From Sulfuritalea sp. (GTDB lineage: Bacteria > Pseudomonadota > Gammaproteobacteria > Burkholderiales > Rhodocyclaceae): a DNA stretch of 64,000 bases. Under the pieces are notes generated by a model. The model was not told the DNA's origin, searched no databases, and was given only the letters and a program-made list of their open reading frames with translations. Of the stretch, positions 1-10,242 are shown in pieces (position 1 is the stretch's first letter; the number at the start of each line of letters is the position of its first letter). The stretch covers positions 62,001 to 126,000 of the forward strand of contig JAOTRV010000003.1 in NCBI GenBank assembly GCA_030247575.1, written 5' to 3'. The translations under genes were made by a program, and so were the position numbers.

Positions 1-232
1 GGCCGCCATTCTGGTGTGGAAGGGCAGCGAGGGCGCGCTGATTCCCCTGATGCGGCGCGTAGAAGCCGATTTTCGCGGCGTCAAGGTGTTCAGCCTGCCC
101 TTCCTGGGTTCCAAGGAAGTCCAGCGCCATATCGAACTCGGCGTGCGCGGCGAACCGGAGCAGGTACCGGCCGCGATGGCGGCCATCCGGCGCGGGGTGG
201 CGGAACTGGGCTACAGCTTCAGTGAGAAGTAA
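1..232 (+). CDS. C-terminal fragment, probable CinA/MoaB-like molybdopterin-binding protein
   Basis: The gene enters from the left edge and only its last 76 or so residues are present, read from base 2 to the TAA at 230-232. The segment has a KVFSLPFLGS stretch followed by RHIELGVRGEPEQV and a helical end. To my eye this resembles the C-terminal part of the competence/damage-inducible protein A (COG1058) molybdopterin-binding family. That is recognition by feel; the diagnostic N-terminal motifs are outside the window. The upstream part of the gene would settle it. Confidence 0.4.
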   Translation, partial: AAILVWKGSEGALIPLMRRVEADFRGVKVFSLPFLGSKEVQRHIELGVRGEPEQVPAAMAAIRRGVAELGYSFSEK

Positions 233-299
233 TTCCGCCGGGGTCCGGGCGCATTGATTTATGCTGGTGACCTTGGCAACTGACAAATCAGGTGAGCCC

Positions 300-1244
300 A
301 TGCTCGATTTCAAAGACCATCAACAACTCCAGCGCGCCAATCTGTTCATCAACGTCAGTCTGGAAAGCGTCGAGCACGTGTTCGAACGCTGCTATCACAT
401 GACGCTGCAGCGCGGCGAACACCTGCTGGAACCCGGCGTGCCCAACAACAATCTGTATGTGATTCTCGAGGGCGAACTGCGCGTCTACCTGAGCGATCGC
501 GACCTGCCTCCGCATGCGGTGCTGCGTGCCGGCGATTGCGCCGGCGAGATGTCGCTGGTGGATGGCCGGACGGCATCCGCCCTGGTGCTGGCGGCCATGG
601 AAACGCGCCTGCTGGCGGTGCCGCGCGACGTGCTCTGGTCGCTGGTCGATTGTTCCCACGGCGTGGCGCGCAACCTGCTGGCGATTCTTTCCGGACGCAT
701 GCGCGACAACAACGAGGCGCTGGTCGCCTCGCAGAGCCAGAGCCTCGAATTCGAACAGGCCACCAGCGTCGATGCGCTGACCGGCATCCACAACCGGCGC
801 TGGGCACTCGACACATTTCCGCGCGCCATTTCCCGCTGCGACCGCGACCACGACCCGCTTTGCCTGGTCATCGCCGACATCGATTTGTTCAAGCATTTCA
901 ACGAGCGCTTCGGCCACCTCGCCGGCGATGTCGTATTGCGTCGCATGGCGCGCCGCCTGGCCGACGGTTTGCGTCCCGGGGATCTGATCGCGCGCTACGG
1001 CGGCGAGGAGTTCCTGATCCTGCTGCCGCACACGACCGTGGATGAAGCGCTGCCGATCGCCGAGCGTCTGCGCGGCCAGGTGGCGATCGGCTGCGGGCTG
1101 CAGACGGGCGAGGGCGTGACGGTCAGTTGCGGCATCGCCCAGATGTTCCGCGGCGAATCGCTCGAGGAACTGCTGGCCCGAGTCGATGCGGCCTTGCTGC
1201 GCGCCAAGGAAGACGGCCGCGACCGGGTCGAAATCGCCGGCTAA
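300..1244 (+). CDS. cyclic-nucleotide-binding domain GGDEF diguanylate cyclase
   Basis: Predicted soluble 314-residue protein. Residues about 15-120 form a cyclic-nucleotide-binding (Crp-like) beta barrel ([20 protein letters not shown], then [17 protein letters not shown]). Residues about 145-312 form a GGDEF domain that would make c-di-GMP from two GTP. The active-site motif is GGEEF at 234-238, and an RxxD inhibitory site (RPGD) lies exactly five residues before it, so product feedback is expected. The phosphate-binding cassette of the sensor half lacks a clear canonical arginine, so the ligand is uncertain. I chose the ATG at 300 because GGTGAG sits just upstream; an in-frame ATG at 261 would add 13 unconvincing residues. 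The stop codon overlaps the convergent tldD stop by 4 bp. Confidence 0.85.
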   Translation: MLDFKDHQQLQRANLFINVSLESVEHVFERCYHMTLQRGEHLLEPGVPNNNLYVILEGELRVYLSDRDLPPHAVLRAGDCAGEMSLVDGRTASALVLAAMETRLLAVPRDVLWSLVDCSHGVARNLLAILSGRMRDNNEALVASQSQSLEFEQATSVDALTGIHNRRWALDTFPRAISRCDRDHDPLCLVIADIDLFKHFNERFGHLAGDVVLRRMARRLADGLRPGDLIARYGGEEFLILLPHTTVDEALPIAERLRGQVAIGCGLQTGEGVTVSCGIAQMFRGESLEELLARVDAALLRAKEDGRDRVEIAG

Positions 1245-2710
1245 CCCGTTCCGCCGACGGTCAGTCCGTCGATGCGCACCGTCGGCTGGCCGACGCCGAC
1301 CGGCACGCTCTGGCCTTCCTTGCCGCAGGTGCCGACGCCCGAATCGAGGGCCATGTCGTTGCCGATCATGGAGACGCGGTTCATCGCCTCGGGACCGTTG
1401 CCGATCAGCGTGGCGCCCTTGACCGGCGTGGTGATTTTGCCGTTCTCGATCAGGTAGGCCTCGGCGGTGGAGAAGACGAATTTGCCGCTGGTGATATCGA
1501 CCTGGCCGCCGCCGAAGTTGGCCGCATAGATGCCCTTCTTCACCGACTTGATGATTTCCGCCGGATCGTGGCTGCCGTTGAGCATCGTGGTGTTGGTCAT
1601 GCGCGGCAGCGGCAGGTGGGCGAAGGACTCGCGGCGCGCGTTGCCCGTGATCGGAACGCCCATCAGGCGGGCATTCAGCGTGTCCTGCAGATAGCCAACG
1701 AGAATGCCGTCTTCGATCAGCACGGTGCGCTGCGTCGGATTGCCTTCGTCGTCGATGGTCAGCGAGCCGCGCCGGTCGGCAATGGTGCCGTCATCGACCA
1801 CGGTGACGCCCCTGGCGGCGACGCGCTGGCCGATGCGCCCGGCGAAGGTCGAACTGCCCTTGCGGTTGAAGTCGCCTTCGAGGCCGTGGCCGACCGCTTC
1901 GTGCAGCAGGATGCCGGGCCAGCCGGGGCCCAGCACTACCGTCATCTCTCCGGCCGGGGCAGGTTTCGCGGCAAGGTTGACGCTGGCCTGATGCACGGCG
2001 CGTCGCGCGTAGTCGCCCAGCACCGCGTCGGTGAAATAGGCGTAATCGAAGCGCCCGCCGCCGCCGGAGGAACCCTGCTCGCGCCTGCGACCGGTGCCAG
2101 CCCCGTCCTCCATGATCACCGAAATCGAAACGCGCACCAGCGGCCGCACGTCGGCCGCCATCTGGCCGTCGGCGCGGGCCACCAGCACCACTTCCCAGGT
2201 GCCGGCAATGCTGGCCATGACTTCCTTGACGCGCGGATCGGCGGCGCGTGCCATGGCTTCGAGGCGCTCCAGCAGCCTGACCTTGGCCGCATCGTCCAGC
2301 GAGGCGATCGGATCGTTGCCGGCATACAGCGCTGCCGGCTGCCTACCGCGCTTCAGCAGTGGCGCCAGGTGTCGGGCGCCTGCCGCGGCAATTGCGCGGG
2401 TGGTGTTGGCGGCGGACTTCAGCGCCTCCAGGCTGATGTCGTCGGAATAGGCGAAGGCGGTCTTCTCGCCGGCGATCGCGCGTACGCCGACACCCTGCTC
2501 GATGTTGAAGCTGCCCGACTTGACGATGCCTTCTTCGAGGCTCCAGGCTTCGGAACGCGAGTATTGGAAATACAGGTCGGCGTAGTCGACCTGATTGCCG
2601 AGGAGCTGGCCGAACACGCGTTCGAGCATGTGCGGCGCCAGGCCGTGCGGCTTGAGCAGGACTTGTTCGGCGACATCGAAGTGGGGAATGGGGCTGGCGG
2701 GAGCGTTCAT
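1241..2710 (-). CDS. tldD: metalloprotease TldD
   Basis: 489 residues, normal for TldD, the partner of TldE/PmbA in a cytosolic zinc protease that trims unfolded peptides (microcin B17 and CcdA in E. coli). The zinc motif HEAVGH is at residues 270-275, followed by [12 protein letters not shown] and the glycine-rich C-terminal half typical of the family. The start at 2710 is preceded by AAGGA on the minus strand. It is the last gene of a leftward yhdP-nitrilase-tldD operon, with 19 nt between the nitrilase stop and this start. No tldE is in view. This gene order is common in betaproteobacteria. Confidence 0.95.
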   Translation of the reverse strand: MNAPASPIPHFDVAEQVLLKPHGLAPHMLERVFGQLLGNQVDYADLYFQYSRSEAWSLEEGIVKSGSFNIEQGVGVRAIAGEKTAFAYSDDISLEALKSAANTTRAIAAAGARHLAPLLKRGRQPAALYAGNDPIASLDDAAKVRLLERLEAMARAADPRVKEVMASIAGTWEVVLVARADGQMAADVRPLVRVSISVIMEDGAGTGRRREQGSSGGGGRFDYAYFTDAVLGDYARRAVHQASVNLAAKPAPAGEMTVVLGPGWPGILLHEAVGHGLEGDFNRKGSSTFAGRIGQRVAARGVTVVDDGTIADRRGSLTIDDEGNPTQRTVLIEDGILVGYLQDTLNARLMGVPITGNARRESFAHLPLPRMTNTTMLNGSHDPAEIIKSVKKGIYAANFGGGQVDITSGKFVFSTAEAYLIENGKITTPVKGATLIGNGPEAMNRVSMIGNDMALDSGVGTCGKEGQSVPVGVGQPTVRIDGLTVGGTG

Positions 2711-2729
2711 GGCGGTCCTTGATGGGTTC

Positions 2730-3524
2730 CTACAGTATGCGGTGTTTCAGGGCGGGCAGGCTGGTCCTGATGTCGACCAGGCGTTGCCGGTTCAGTTCGG
2801 CGACGACCACGCCTTCGCCTTTGTCCATGCGCGCCAGCACCTCGCCCCAGGGGTCGATGACCATGCTGTTGCCATGGGTCATGCGTCCGTTCGGATGCTG
2901 GCCGCCCTGCGCCGAAGCCAGAACATAGCACTGGTTTTCCACGGCGCGGGCGCGCAGCAGCATCTCCCAGTGGGCGCGGCCGGTGGTCTCGGTGAAGGCG
3001 GCGGGCAGCACCAGCAGATCAAGCTCGCCCATAGCGCGAAAAAGTTCCGGAAAGCGCAGGTCGTAGCAGATGGCGACGCCGATGCGGCCGAACGGCGAGT
3101 CGAAGGCCACGATCTGGTCGCCGCGTTCGATGGTGGCGGCTTCGTCGTAGGCTTCGTCGCCCTTCCTGAAACCGAACAGATGGATCTTGTCGTAGCGCGC
3201 CACGCGCTCGCCTCGCGGATCGAACACGAGGCAGCTGTTGCGCAGCTTGGCCGGGTCGTTGGCCATCAGCGGAATCGAGCCGCCGACCAGCCACAGGCCG
3301 TGCTTTTTCGCCGCGGCCGCGAGAAAGTCCTGGATCGGGCCGCCGCCATCGGTCTCGCGTGCCGCGAGCCGGTCCGCGTCGGCAGCCCCTATCAGCGGGA
3401 AGTATTCGGGCAGCGCGACGAGTCCCGCGCCCGCTGCCGCTGCCTCGGCGATCAGGTGGCCGGCGGTGGCCAGATTCGGCGCCACGTCGGGCCCCGAAAT
3501 CATCTGTATTGCGGCGATTTTCAT
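2730..3524 (-). CDS. carbon-nitrogen hydrolase, Nit1/YbeM-like omega-amidase family
   Basis: 264-residue nitrilase-superfamily hydrolase beginning [14 protein letters not shown]. The catalytic triad is visible: Glu40 (ALPEYFP), Lys113 (YDKIHLFGF) and Cys153 ([10 protein letters not shown]). The FRKGD and NGRMTHGNS segments resemble the Nit1 branch, which hydrolyses deaminated glutathione or related alpha-keto amides; the actual substrate cannot be read from sequence. The ATG overlaps the yhdP stop (ATGA at 3521-3524), so translation is coupled. The same reading frame continues far upstream through yhdP in a meaningless frame, so the homologous ATG at 3524 was used as the start. Confidence 0.88.
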   Translation of the reverse strand: MKIAAIQMISGPDVAPNLATAGHLIAEAAAAGAGLVALPEYFPLIGAADADRLAARETDGGGPIQDFLAAAAKKHGLWLVGGSIPLMANDPAKLRNSCLVFDPRGERVARYDKIHLFGFRKGDEAYDEAATIERGDQIVAFDSPFGRIGVAICYDLRFPELFRAMGELDLLVLPAAFTETTGRAHWEMLLRARAVENQCYVLASAQGGQHPNGRMTHGNSMVIDPWGEVLARMDKGEGVVVAELNRQRLVDIRTSLPALKHRIL

Positions 3525-6500
3525 TTTTTTTCCTCGATAGCCTTCTGCGGCGTCTGTCCCAGCTTCTCCACTTTCGGATCGACCCAGCTGCCGGTCACGC
3601 CGTATTCGAAGGCGAAGGCCTGATCGAGGGGGTCTTTGAGAATCTTCTGTGCGGCCCAGACCACCGCTCCCGCCAGCGGGTTGGCAATCATGGTGCCGAC
3701 CGCAAGCGATTCGCCCACGGCGGGTTGCACGCGCACCTTGAGGTTCTGTGTTTCGGCGCCGAGATTGACCGAGCCGCTCATCAGCACTTTCGCCGACGGG
3801 CCCTGGATCTGGAGCTCCCTGGTTTCCATGACGCCGCGCGCGACGGCAAACTGGCCGCCGATGCTGTCGAAGGCGAAGCCTTCGCTGAAGACATCGCGGA
3901 AATCCAGCGTGATCCGGCGCGGCAGGGATTGCAGGCTGAGTATCCCGAGCAGGCGGCCGACGCCGGGTTCGAGCTTGACGAACTGGCCGCCGGACGCGGC
4001 AAGGCTGAAGCTGCCGCCGAGCGTCGGGTAGTCGATGGTGAATGGCGAACCGCTCCATGACAGATTGCCGGCGAGGTTGGCGCTGCCGCGCCGCACGGCG
4101 TCCGGGTAGCCGATGCGCGTCAGCAGCTTCTCGACGTTCTTCGCCACGAGCTTGAACTCGACGCGCGTGTCGGGCTGGGCCGGGCCGGGCCGCCAGCGCC
4201 CCGAGGCCTCCAGCGTGCCGTCGTCGTTCTTCACGTCGACCCTGGTGTTCCAGTAGCCCTCGCGGTTTTCGGCGGCGATGCGCACGGCGCCGAGCGCACG
4301 GTCCTTGAACGAAAGCTGGTCGACCGTGATGTCGAGTGCGGGAATCTTGTCTATGACTTCGCTGGTCTTCGCCTGCAGGGCCGCCGGCGTCGCTTCGGCT
4401 TCCGGAATCGCTAACTGGCCGATGCGCCCGGTCAGCTTGCCGCCGCCGCCGCTGTTCCATTCGAAGTTGCCGGCCAGTTCGCGGCTCTTCAGGTCGAAGC
4501 GCGTGGCGGGCGCGCCTTCGGGCCGGGTGCCGCCGATGCGCACGTCGTGAAAGTGCTTGTCGAGCAGGATCAACTCGGTCGTCCGCAGGTCGAACTGCAC
4601 GGCGGGCAGGGACGGCAGCGCCGATTCGCCTTGAGTCGCGCCGTTGTTTTGCAGCTTGCGCCAGAAATCGGCATTGATGCGCGGCAGGTTCACCGCCACC
4701 AGCAGGTTGCGTTCGGGCAGGGTGGCGGCGACATCGCCGACGGCCAGCAGGCCGCGCGTGACGGCCGGCGGGCTGACGTCGTGACGGCGCACCAGTTGAA
4801 AGCGCACGGCGCGGCCGAGACCGAGGTCGAGCATGTCCTGCACCGCGCCCGGGTTTGCCACAGTCGACGCCCGCGCCACGGCGGTCTTGGCGGCCGGGCG
4901 TGCCGCGGCATCGGGCGGCGGCTTGCGTTCGAAGCTGAAGGCCAGTGCATCGGTGGCCGATTTGTTGAAGGGCTCGGGCAGACTCGATGAAAGTCCGACC
5001 AGGTTCGAGCTCAGCTTCACTTCCGCGGATTTCTTCCTTACCCGCACGTTGCCGGTCCATTTCGCGCCGCCCGCCAGATGATCGAACACGGGATGGGCAA
5101 TCTGCCGCCGCAGCGCGGCGACGCTGACTTCGCCGCTGGCATTGACCTGGACCGTGCCGTCGCCCGCCGTGCGCAGATCGACGCTCAGCGGCGTGCCGAG
5201 CAGGGTGCCGCGAATGCCGCGCGCCTCGAGATGGCTGGCGGAAAAGCGCAAGCTGCCGCGCACGTCGGCCAGCGGCGCCAGATCGCTGTCGACCGTGAGG
5301 CGGTTGCCGTCGAAACGATAGCTGCCGTCGACCCTGGAGTCGGTCAATTGGCGCAGCGGCAGGCTGAGCTTGAGATCGAGTTCGCCGCTGCCTTCCGCCT
5401 TCATCTCGTCGGTGAAATGATCGATGCGCTCGCCGACCGGGCTGGCCTCGATGAAGCGCAGGAAATCCGCGGTCGGTCCGGCGGCCTTGCCGGTCACCGT
5501 CAGCAGTTCCTCGGTCTGTTCGATGTCGGCGATCTCGGCGCGCACCTCGCGCAGGCCGACACCGAAAATTTTCCCGCTCCTGCCGGTGATCAGCATGCGC
5601 TGGCCGGCGAACAGCAGTTCGCCCTCGATATTGGTGATTTCCGGCCAGCTGCCGGCATATTTCAGGTTGGCGTCGTGGAACTTGCCGCGCACTTCGAACA
5701 CGCCGCCCTTGCCGTCGCGGAACGGAAACTGGCGCAGGTCGCCGCGCAGCTTCAGCGTCGCTTCGCTGGCCTTGCCGCCGATGATGGCGACGCGCAGCCA
5801 GTCGCGCACATTCTTGCCGACGGCCAGCGGCATGTAGCGCCATACGCTCTGCCCGCTGCCGCGCGTGAGGCGCGCGTCGAGCTCGATCTCGCCCGGTCCT
5901 TCGGGCAGGGCATGCCAGTTGCCGCTGCCTTCCCCCGCGGCATCCTTGTTCTGGAACGTGGCCTTGCGCAGGTTCACCCGCAAGCCATCGCCGGCGCCAT
6001 TGCGCCAGCCGACGTCGGCGGCGAAGCTTTCCAGGTCCAGCTTCGGATCGGCGAACACGGTGGGCAGCGCCAGGCTTGCGCGCTGCCCGTCGAGCTTCAG
6101 GGTGCCGCCTTTTTCGTTGCCGTCGATCTGGCCGTTGATGCCGGAAATGCCCGGCACCGGTCCCAGGGCCGTGAGTCCGAGGCCTTCGAAGCGGCTCTTG
6201 ATGGTCCAGCTCGCAAACGCGCCGGGATTGTCGGCGCTGCCTTTCCAGTCCAGCTTCAGGTCGAAGACGCGGCCGTGCGGCGCGTGGCGCGCCAGGCGGT
6301 CGCGGTTGGCATCGTCGAGCGGCAAATGAGCGGCGAGACGCGCCAGAGCGTCGAGGTCGAGTCCATTGGCGCTGACCGTGCCCTGCGGCGCGCGGTTGGC
6401 GGCAGAGTGCCAGGCCACTTTCAGGTCCGTCGGCGGCAGCGCCAGACCGTCCCGCGTCGCCAGCGTCAGGTGCTTCAACTCGGCCTCGAAGCCGCCTTCG

Positions 6501-7486
6501 AGGCGGCGTCCGGCGAGGCGCCCGTCGAGGCGGACCAGGTCCAGTTCCGGCAGGTCGGGGCGCAGTTGCAGGCGCAGGTCGGCCAACCGGACATCGGCGG
6601 TGGCCGAGGTCAATTGTTTCCGGGCAAACCCCAGCCACAGCCGCAGGGCGCCGCTGCCTTGCGGCAGGGCGACCGGATAGTCGACCCAGGCGCGCCAGCC
6701 GGCGAGGTCGGCATAGTCCAGTTCGGCGTAGACCTCGCCTTTCCACGCTTCCAGTTGATCCAGGTCGCGTCCCTTGAAATCGCCGCGAATATCGATCCGC
6801 GCCGCCAGTTGGCGCGGCGGTTCGGCGGTGAAGCCGAAGCGATGACGGCTGCCTCCGTTGTCGAGCTGGAAGTTCAGGCGCTTCAGTTCCAGCGGCGGCG
6901 CACCGCGCAACTCGTCGTGCCAGGCAATCCCCGCATCGCGGACGACGACGCGCTCCTGCGCCAGCAGCCAGTCGGCGAAGTCGGCTTCGTCGTCCGGCCG
7001 CGGCGTGATTTCCAGTCCGGCGGCGAACAGGCGCCCTTCGCGGTCACGGCGCAGCAGCAGCGTCGGCGCGTTCAGTTCGAGCCGTGCCAGGCGCAGCTGG
7101 AAGTGCCACAGCGAACTCCACGACAGCTCGGCCCCCACCTGATCGAACGCCAGCGCGGAACGGCCCTGGGTGTCGCGAATTTCGAAGCCTTCGAGATTCA
7201 GCGCGGGGCGCAGGCCGGCCCAATGCGCCTCGATGCGGCGAATGCCGACCGGACGGTTGATGGCGCTGCCGATCATCTGCTCGACATCGCCGCGATAGCT
7301 TTCGATCTGCGGCAGGATCGCGTAGCGCAAGGCCAGCAGCAGCAGGGCGAAGACGAAGTAGCCCAGCGTCAGCGCCCACAGCAGCACGCGCAGCAGGACG
7401 CCCAGCCGCGGGTAGGCTAGTGGCAGCTGGCGCAGACGGGAAAGCGGCTGGGAAATGATGGGCTTGGCGGTTCTTGACGCTGACAT
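3521..7486 (-). CDS. yhdP: YhdP family AsmA-like envelope protein
   Basis: 1321 residues, typical of YhdP (TIGR02099). A cytoplasmic N-terminus is followed by one membrane anchor at about residues 28-54. The very long remainder is beta-rich and periplasmic, made of AsmA/DUF3971-type repeats (for example GDFKGRDLDQLEAWKGEVYA). In E. coli YhdP, with TamB and YdbH, is thought to form a hydrophobic groove carrying phospholipids to the outer membrane; that is family knowledge. It heads the yhdP-nit-tldD operon and is divergent from glnE, with 69 nt between the two starts. Confidence 0.93.
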   Translation of the reverse strand: MSASRTAKPIISQPLSRLRQLPLAYPRLGVLLRVLLWALTLGYFVFALLLLALRYAILPQIESYRGDVEQMIGSAINRPVGIRRIEAHWAGLRPALNLEGFEIRDTQGRSALAFDQVGAELSWSSLWHFQLRLARLELNAPTLLLRRDREGRLFAAGLEITPRPDDEADFADWLLAQERVVVRDAGIAWHDELRGAPPLELKRLNFQLDNGGSRHRFGFTAEPPRQLAARIDIRGDFKGRDLDQLEAWKGEVYAELDYADLAGWRAWVDYPVALPQGSGALRLWLGFARKQLTSATADVRLADLRLQLRPDLPELDLVRLDGRLAGRRLEGGFEAELKHLTLATRDGLALPPTDLKVAWHSAANRAPQGTVSANGLDLDALARLAAHLPLDDANRDRLARHAPHGRVFDLKLDWKGSADNPGAFASWTIKSRFEGLGLTALGPVPGISGINGQIDGNEKGGTLKLDGQRASLALPTVFADPKLDLESFAADVGWRNGAGDGLRVNLRKATFQNKDAAGEGSGNWHALPEGPGEIELDARLTRGSGQSVWRYMPLAVGKNVRDWLRVAIIGGKASEATLKLRGDLRQFPFRDGKGGVFEVRGKFHDANLKYAGSWPEITNIEGELLFAGQRMLITGRSGKIFGVGLREVRAEIADIEQTEELLTVTGKAAGPTADFLRFIEASPVGERIDHFTDEMKAEGSGELDLKLSLPLRQLTDSRVDGSYRFDGNRLTVDSDLAPLADVRGSLRFSASHLEARGIRGTLLGTPLSVDLRTAGDGTVQVNASGEVSVAALRRQIAHPVFDHLAGGAKWTGNVRVRKKSAEVKLSSNLVGLSSSLPEPFNKSATDALAFSFERKPPPDAAARPAAKTAVARASTVANPGAVQDMLDLGLGRAVRFQLVRRHDVSPPAVTRGLLAVGDVAATLPERNLLVAVNLPRINADFWRKLQNNGATQGESALPSLPAVQFDLRTTELILLDKHFHDVRIGGTRPEGAPATRFDLKSRELAGNFEWNSGGGGKLTGRIGQLAIPEAEATPAALQAKTSEVIDKIPALDITVDQLSFKDRALGAVRIAAENREGYWNTRVDVKNDDGTLEASGRWRPGPAQPDTRVEFKLVAKNVEKLLTRIGYPDAVRRGSANLAGNLSWSGSPFTIDYPTLGGSFSLAASGGQFVKLEPGVGRLLGILSLQSLPRRITLDFRDVFSEGFAFDSIGGQFAVARGVMETRELQIQGPSAKVLMSGSVNLGAETQNLKVRVQPAVGESLAVGTMIANPLAGAVVWAAQKILKDPLDQAFAFEYGVTGSWVDPKVEKLGQTPQKAIEEKK

Positions 7487-7555
7487 TGAGGGAGGCTGCG
7501 CCCGCCCCAGTTAAAATGGGCGCAATCACAGCGCTTTAGCCATAAATTCTAACCG

Positions 7556-10222
7556 ATGCCCCCCCTCGCCGATATCGCTGAAACATCCCGTTACCTCGGG
7601 CGTCTGCTGGAGGCGAGGCCGGCTTTGGCGGCCGATGTCGAAGCGTCCCTGGATCAGCCGGTGAGCATCGACGAGCTGGCGGCGTGGCTGGCCGCCCGGC
7701 CGGTGACCGAAGCCAATCTCAAGCCCGTGCTGCGGCAGCTCAAGCAGCGGGCCTACGCCCGCATCGCCGCGCGCGATCTGGCCGGCCTGGCGCCCCTGTC
7801 CGAGGTCACGGAATGCATGACCCTGATCGCCGAACTGGCCATCGGGAAGGCGGTGGAGGTGCTCGGCCAGGGCCTGGTCGAGCGCTACGGCACGCCGCGC
7901 GGCGCCGATGGCCGGACGCAGGAACTGATCGTGATCGGCATGGGCAAGCTCGGCGGGCGCGAGTTGAACGTGTCGTCCGACATCGACCTGATTTTCGTCT
8001 TCCCGGAAGACGGCGATACCGATGGCGCTCGTTCCGTATCGAACTTCGAGTTCTTCACCCGCCTCGGCCGCAGCCTGATCAATGCGATTGCCGACGCGAC
8101 CGAGGACGGCCAGGTGTTCCGCGTCGACATGCGCCTGCGGCCGAACGGCGATTCCGGGCCGCTGGTGTGCTCCTTCGAAATGCTGGAGAACTACCTGATC
8201 ACCCAGGGCCGCGAATGGGAGCGCTACGCCTGGATCAAGGCGCGGCCGCTGACGGGCAGCCGTCACGACGAGCTGGAGCAGATCCGGCAGCCTTTCGTCT
8301 TCCGCAAGTACTTCGACTTCGGCGCCATCAATGCGATGCGCGAACTGCATGCGCAGATCCGGCGCGAGGTGGCGAAGAAGGACATGGCCGACAACGTCAA
8401 GCTCGGCCCCGGCGGCATCCGCGAAATCGAGTTTATCGCCCAGGTGTTCCAGCTGATTCGCGGCGGGCGCGACACCCCCTTGCAGATCAAGCCGACGCAG
8501 GAGGTGCTGAAGCTGCTGGCCGCGCGCGGCACCTTGACGCCGGAGGCGGCGGCGGAGCTGGCGGCGGCCTACGTCTTCCTGCGCCGCCTCGAACATCGGC
8601 TGCAATATCTCGACGATGCCCAGACGCACAGCCTGCCGGTGCCCGCCGAGGATCGCCAGCGCGTGGCCAGGGCGATGGGCTTTGCCAGTTTCGAGGCCTT
8701 GCTGGAAGAACTGGACGATCACCGCGCCACCGTGTCGCGCCACTTCGAACAGGTGTTCGCCGATCCGAATCATGGCGAGCATGCCCTGGCCGGGCTTTGG
8801 CACGACGCCGGCGGCGAGGCGCAGGAAGAGGGCTTCGAAAACCTCGGCTACCGAGATCCGCCGGCCGCCGCCCGGCGGATCTCGGCGCTGCGCGCGGGGC
8901 CGCTCTACCAGCAGATGTCGCAGGAAATCCGCAGCCGCTTCGACGTGCTGGTGCCGCGCCTGATCGAGGCCGCGGCCGCGCTGCCGAATCCCGATGAAAC
9001 CCTGTCGCGCGGCGTCGACCTGCTCGAATCGATTTCACGGCGCGCGGCCTATCTGGCGCTGCTGCAGCAGTATCCGCAGGCACTGCAAAAAGTCGCGCAA
9101 CTGGTCGGCAGTTCGAGCTGGGCCGCGAACTACCTGCAGCGCCATCCGATCCTGCTCGACGAACTGCTCGATCCGCGCCTGCTCGAGGTCGTTCCCGACT
9201 GGGCGGGCTTTCGCGTCCAGTTGTCGGCGCGCCTGGAGGAGCTGGAGCCCGACACCGAGCGCCAGATGGATACCCTGCGTGAAGTGCATCACGCCCAGGT
9301 CTTCCGTTTGCTGACGCAGGACATCGCCGGCCTGCTGACGGTGGAGAAGCTGGCCGACCACCTCTCGGAGCTGGCCGACATCCTGCTCGCCGCCGCCATC
9401 CAGCGGGCATGGCTGAAGATGCCGAAGCGTCATTGCGAGACGCCGAAATTCGCCGTCATCAGCTACGGCAAGCTGGGCGGCAAGGAACTCGGTTACGCCT
9501 CCGATCTCGATCTTGTGTTCCTGTTCGACGATGCGGCGCCCGAGGCCGGCGAAAACTACGGGCGCCTCGGCACCCGGCTCAATACCTGGCTGTCGGCGCA
9601 GACCTCGGCCGGGCAGTTGTTCGAGACCGACCTGCGGCTGCGGCCCAACGGCGACTCGGGCCTGGCGGTGAGTTCCATGGAATCCTTCCGCAAGTACCAG
9701 CTCGAATCGGCCTGGGTCTGGGAACATCAGGCCCTGACCCGTGCCCGCTTTTCGGCCGGCGATCGCGCCGTGGGCGACGCCTTCGAACGCATCCGTTGCG
9801 AAGTGCTGCGCCAGCAGCGCGACCTCGCCAAACTGCGCGAGGAAGTGCTGGCGATGCGGCAGAAGATGCTCGATGCCCACGGCACCAGGGGCGAAGAGCG
9901 CGAACGCGTGTTCGACCTCAAGCACGATTCCGGCGGCCTGGTCGATGTCGAGTTCATCGTGCAGTACCTGGTGCTCGGCTATTCCCACCGGCACGCGGAA
10001 CTGACCGGCAACCTCGGCAACATCGCGCTGCTGAAAATCGCCGCCGGCCTCGGCCTGATTCCGCCGGACCTCGCCGAGCAGGTGCGCGACGCCTATCGCG
10101 ACTACCGCCGCATGCAGCACGCACTGCGCCTCAACGCCGCCCGGGCCCGCGTTGCGCCCGACCTCGTGCAACAGCGCGTCGATGCGGTGCGCGAGCTGTG
10201 GCGCATAGTTTTTGAACCATGA
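7556..10222 (+). CDS. glnE: bifunctional glutamine synthetase adenylyltransferase/adenylyl-removing enzyme
   Basis: 888 residues with the duplicated architecture of GlnE, which adds AMP to or removes it from glutamine synthetase in response to PII. The first nucleotidyltransferase motif (GMGKLGGRELNVSSDIDL) is near residues 127-145 and belongs to the deadenylylating half. The second (SYGKLGGKELGYASDLDL) is near 636-653 and belongs to the adenylylating half. Each is followed by its LRPNGDSG segment and a helical linker. Length is slightly short of the E. coli enzyme (946) but normal for betaproteobacteria. argJ follows 20 nt downstream. Confidence 0.96.
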   Translation: MPPLADIAETSRYLGRLLEARPALAADVEASLDQPVSIDELAAWLAARPVTEANLKPVLRQLKQRAYARIAARDLAGLAPLSEVTECMTLIAELAIGKAVEVLGQGLVERYGTPRGADGRTQELIVIGMGKLGGRELNVSSDIDLIFVFPEDGDTDGARSVSNFEFFTRLGRSLINAIADATEDGQVFRVDMRLRPNGDSGPLVCSFEMLENYLITQGREWERYAWIKARPLTGSRHDELEQIRQPFVFRKYFDFGAINAMRELHAQIRREVAKKDMADNVKLGPGGIREIEFIAQVFQLIRGGRDTPLQIKPTQEVLKLLAARGTLTPEAAAELAAAYVFLRRLEHRLQYLDDAQTHSLPVPAEDRQRVARAMGFASFEALLEELDDHRATVSRHFEQVFADPNHGEHALAGLWHDAGGEAQEEGFENLGYRDPPAAARRISALRAGPLYQQMSQEIRSRFDVLVPRLIEAAAALPNPDETLSRGVDLLESISRRAAYLALLQQYPQALQKVAQLVGSSSWAANYLQRHPILLDELLDPRLLEVVPDWAGFRVQLSARLEELEPDTERQMDTLREVHHAQVFRLLTQDIAGLLTVEKLADHLSELADILLAAAIQRAWLKMPKRHCETPKFAVISYGKLGGKELGYASDLDLVFLFDDAAPEAGENYGRLGTRLNTWLSAQTSAGQLFETDLRLRPNGDSGLAVSSMESFRKYQLESAWVWEHQALTRARFSAGDRAVGDAFERIRCEVLRQQRDLAKLREEVLAMRQKMLDAHGTRGEERERVFDLKHDSGGLVDVEFIVQYLVLGYSHRHAELTGNLGNIALLKIAAGLGLIPPDLAEQVRDAYRDYRRMQHALRLNAARARVAPDLVQQRVDAVRELWRIVFEP

Positions 10223-10242
10223 TCGTATTCCAGGAGTGATCC

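Noticed and set aside
5078-7420. 780-codon open frame on the strand opposite yhdP
   Set aside because: It lies wholly inside yhdP, has repetitive Ala/Gln/Arg-rich composition expected from antisense high-GC coding, and shows no recognisable domain.
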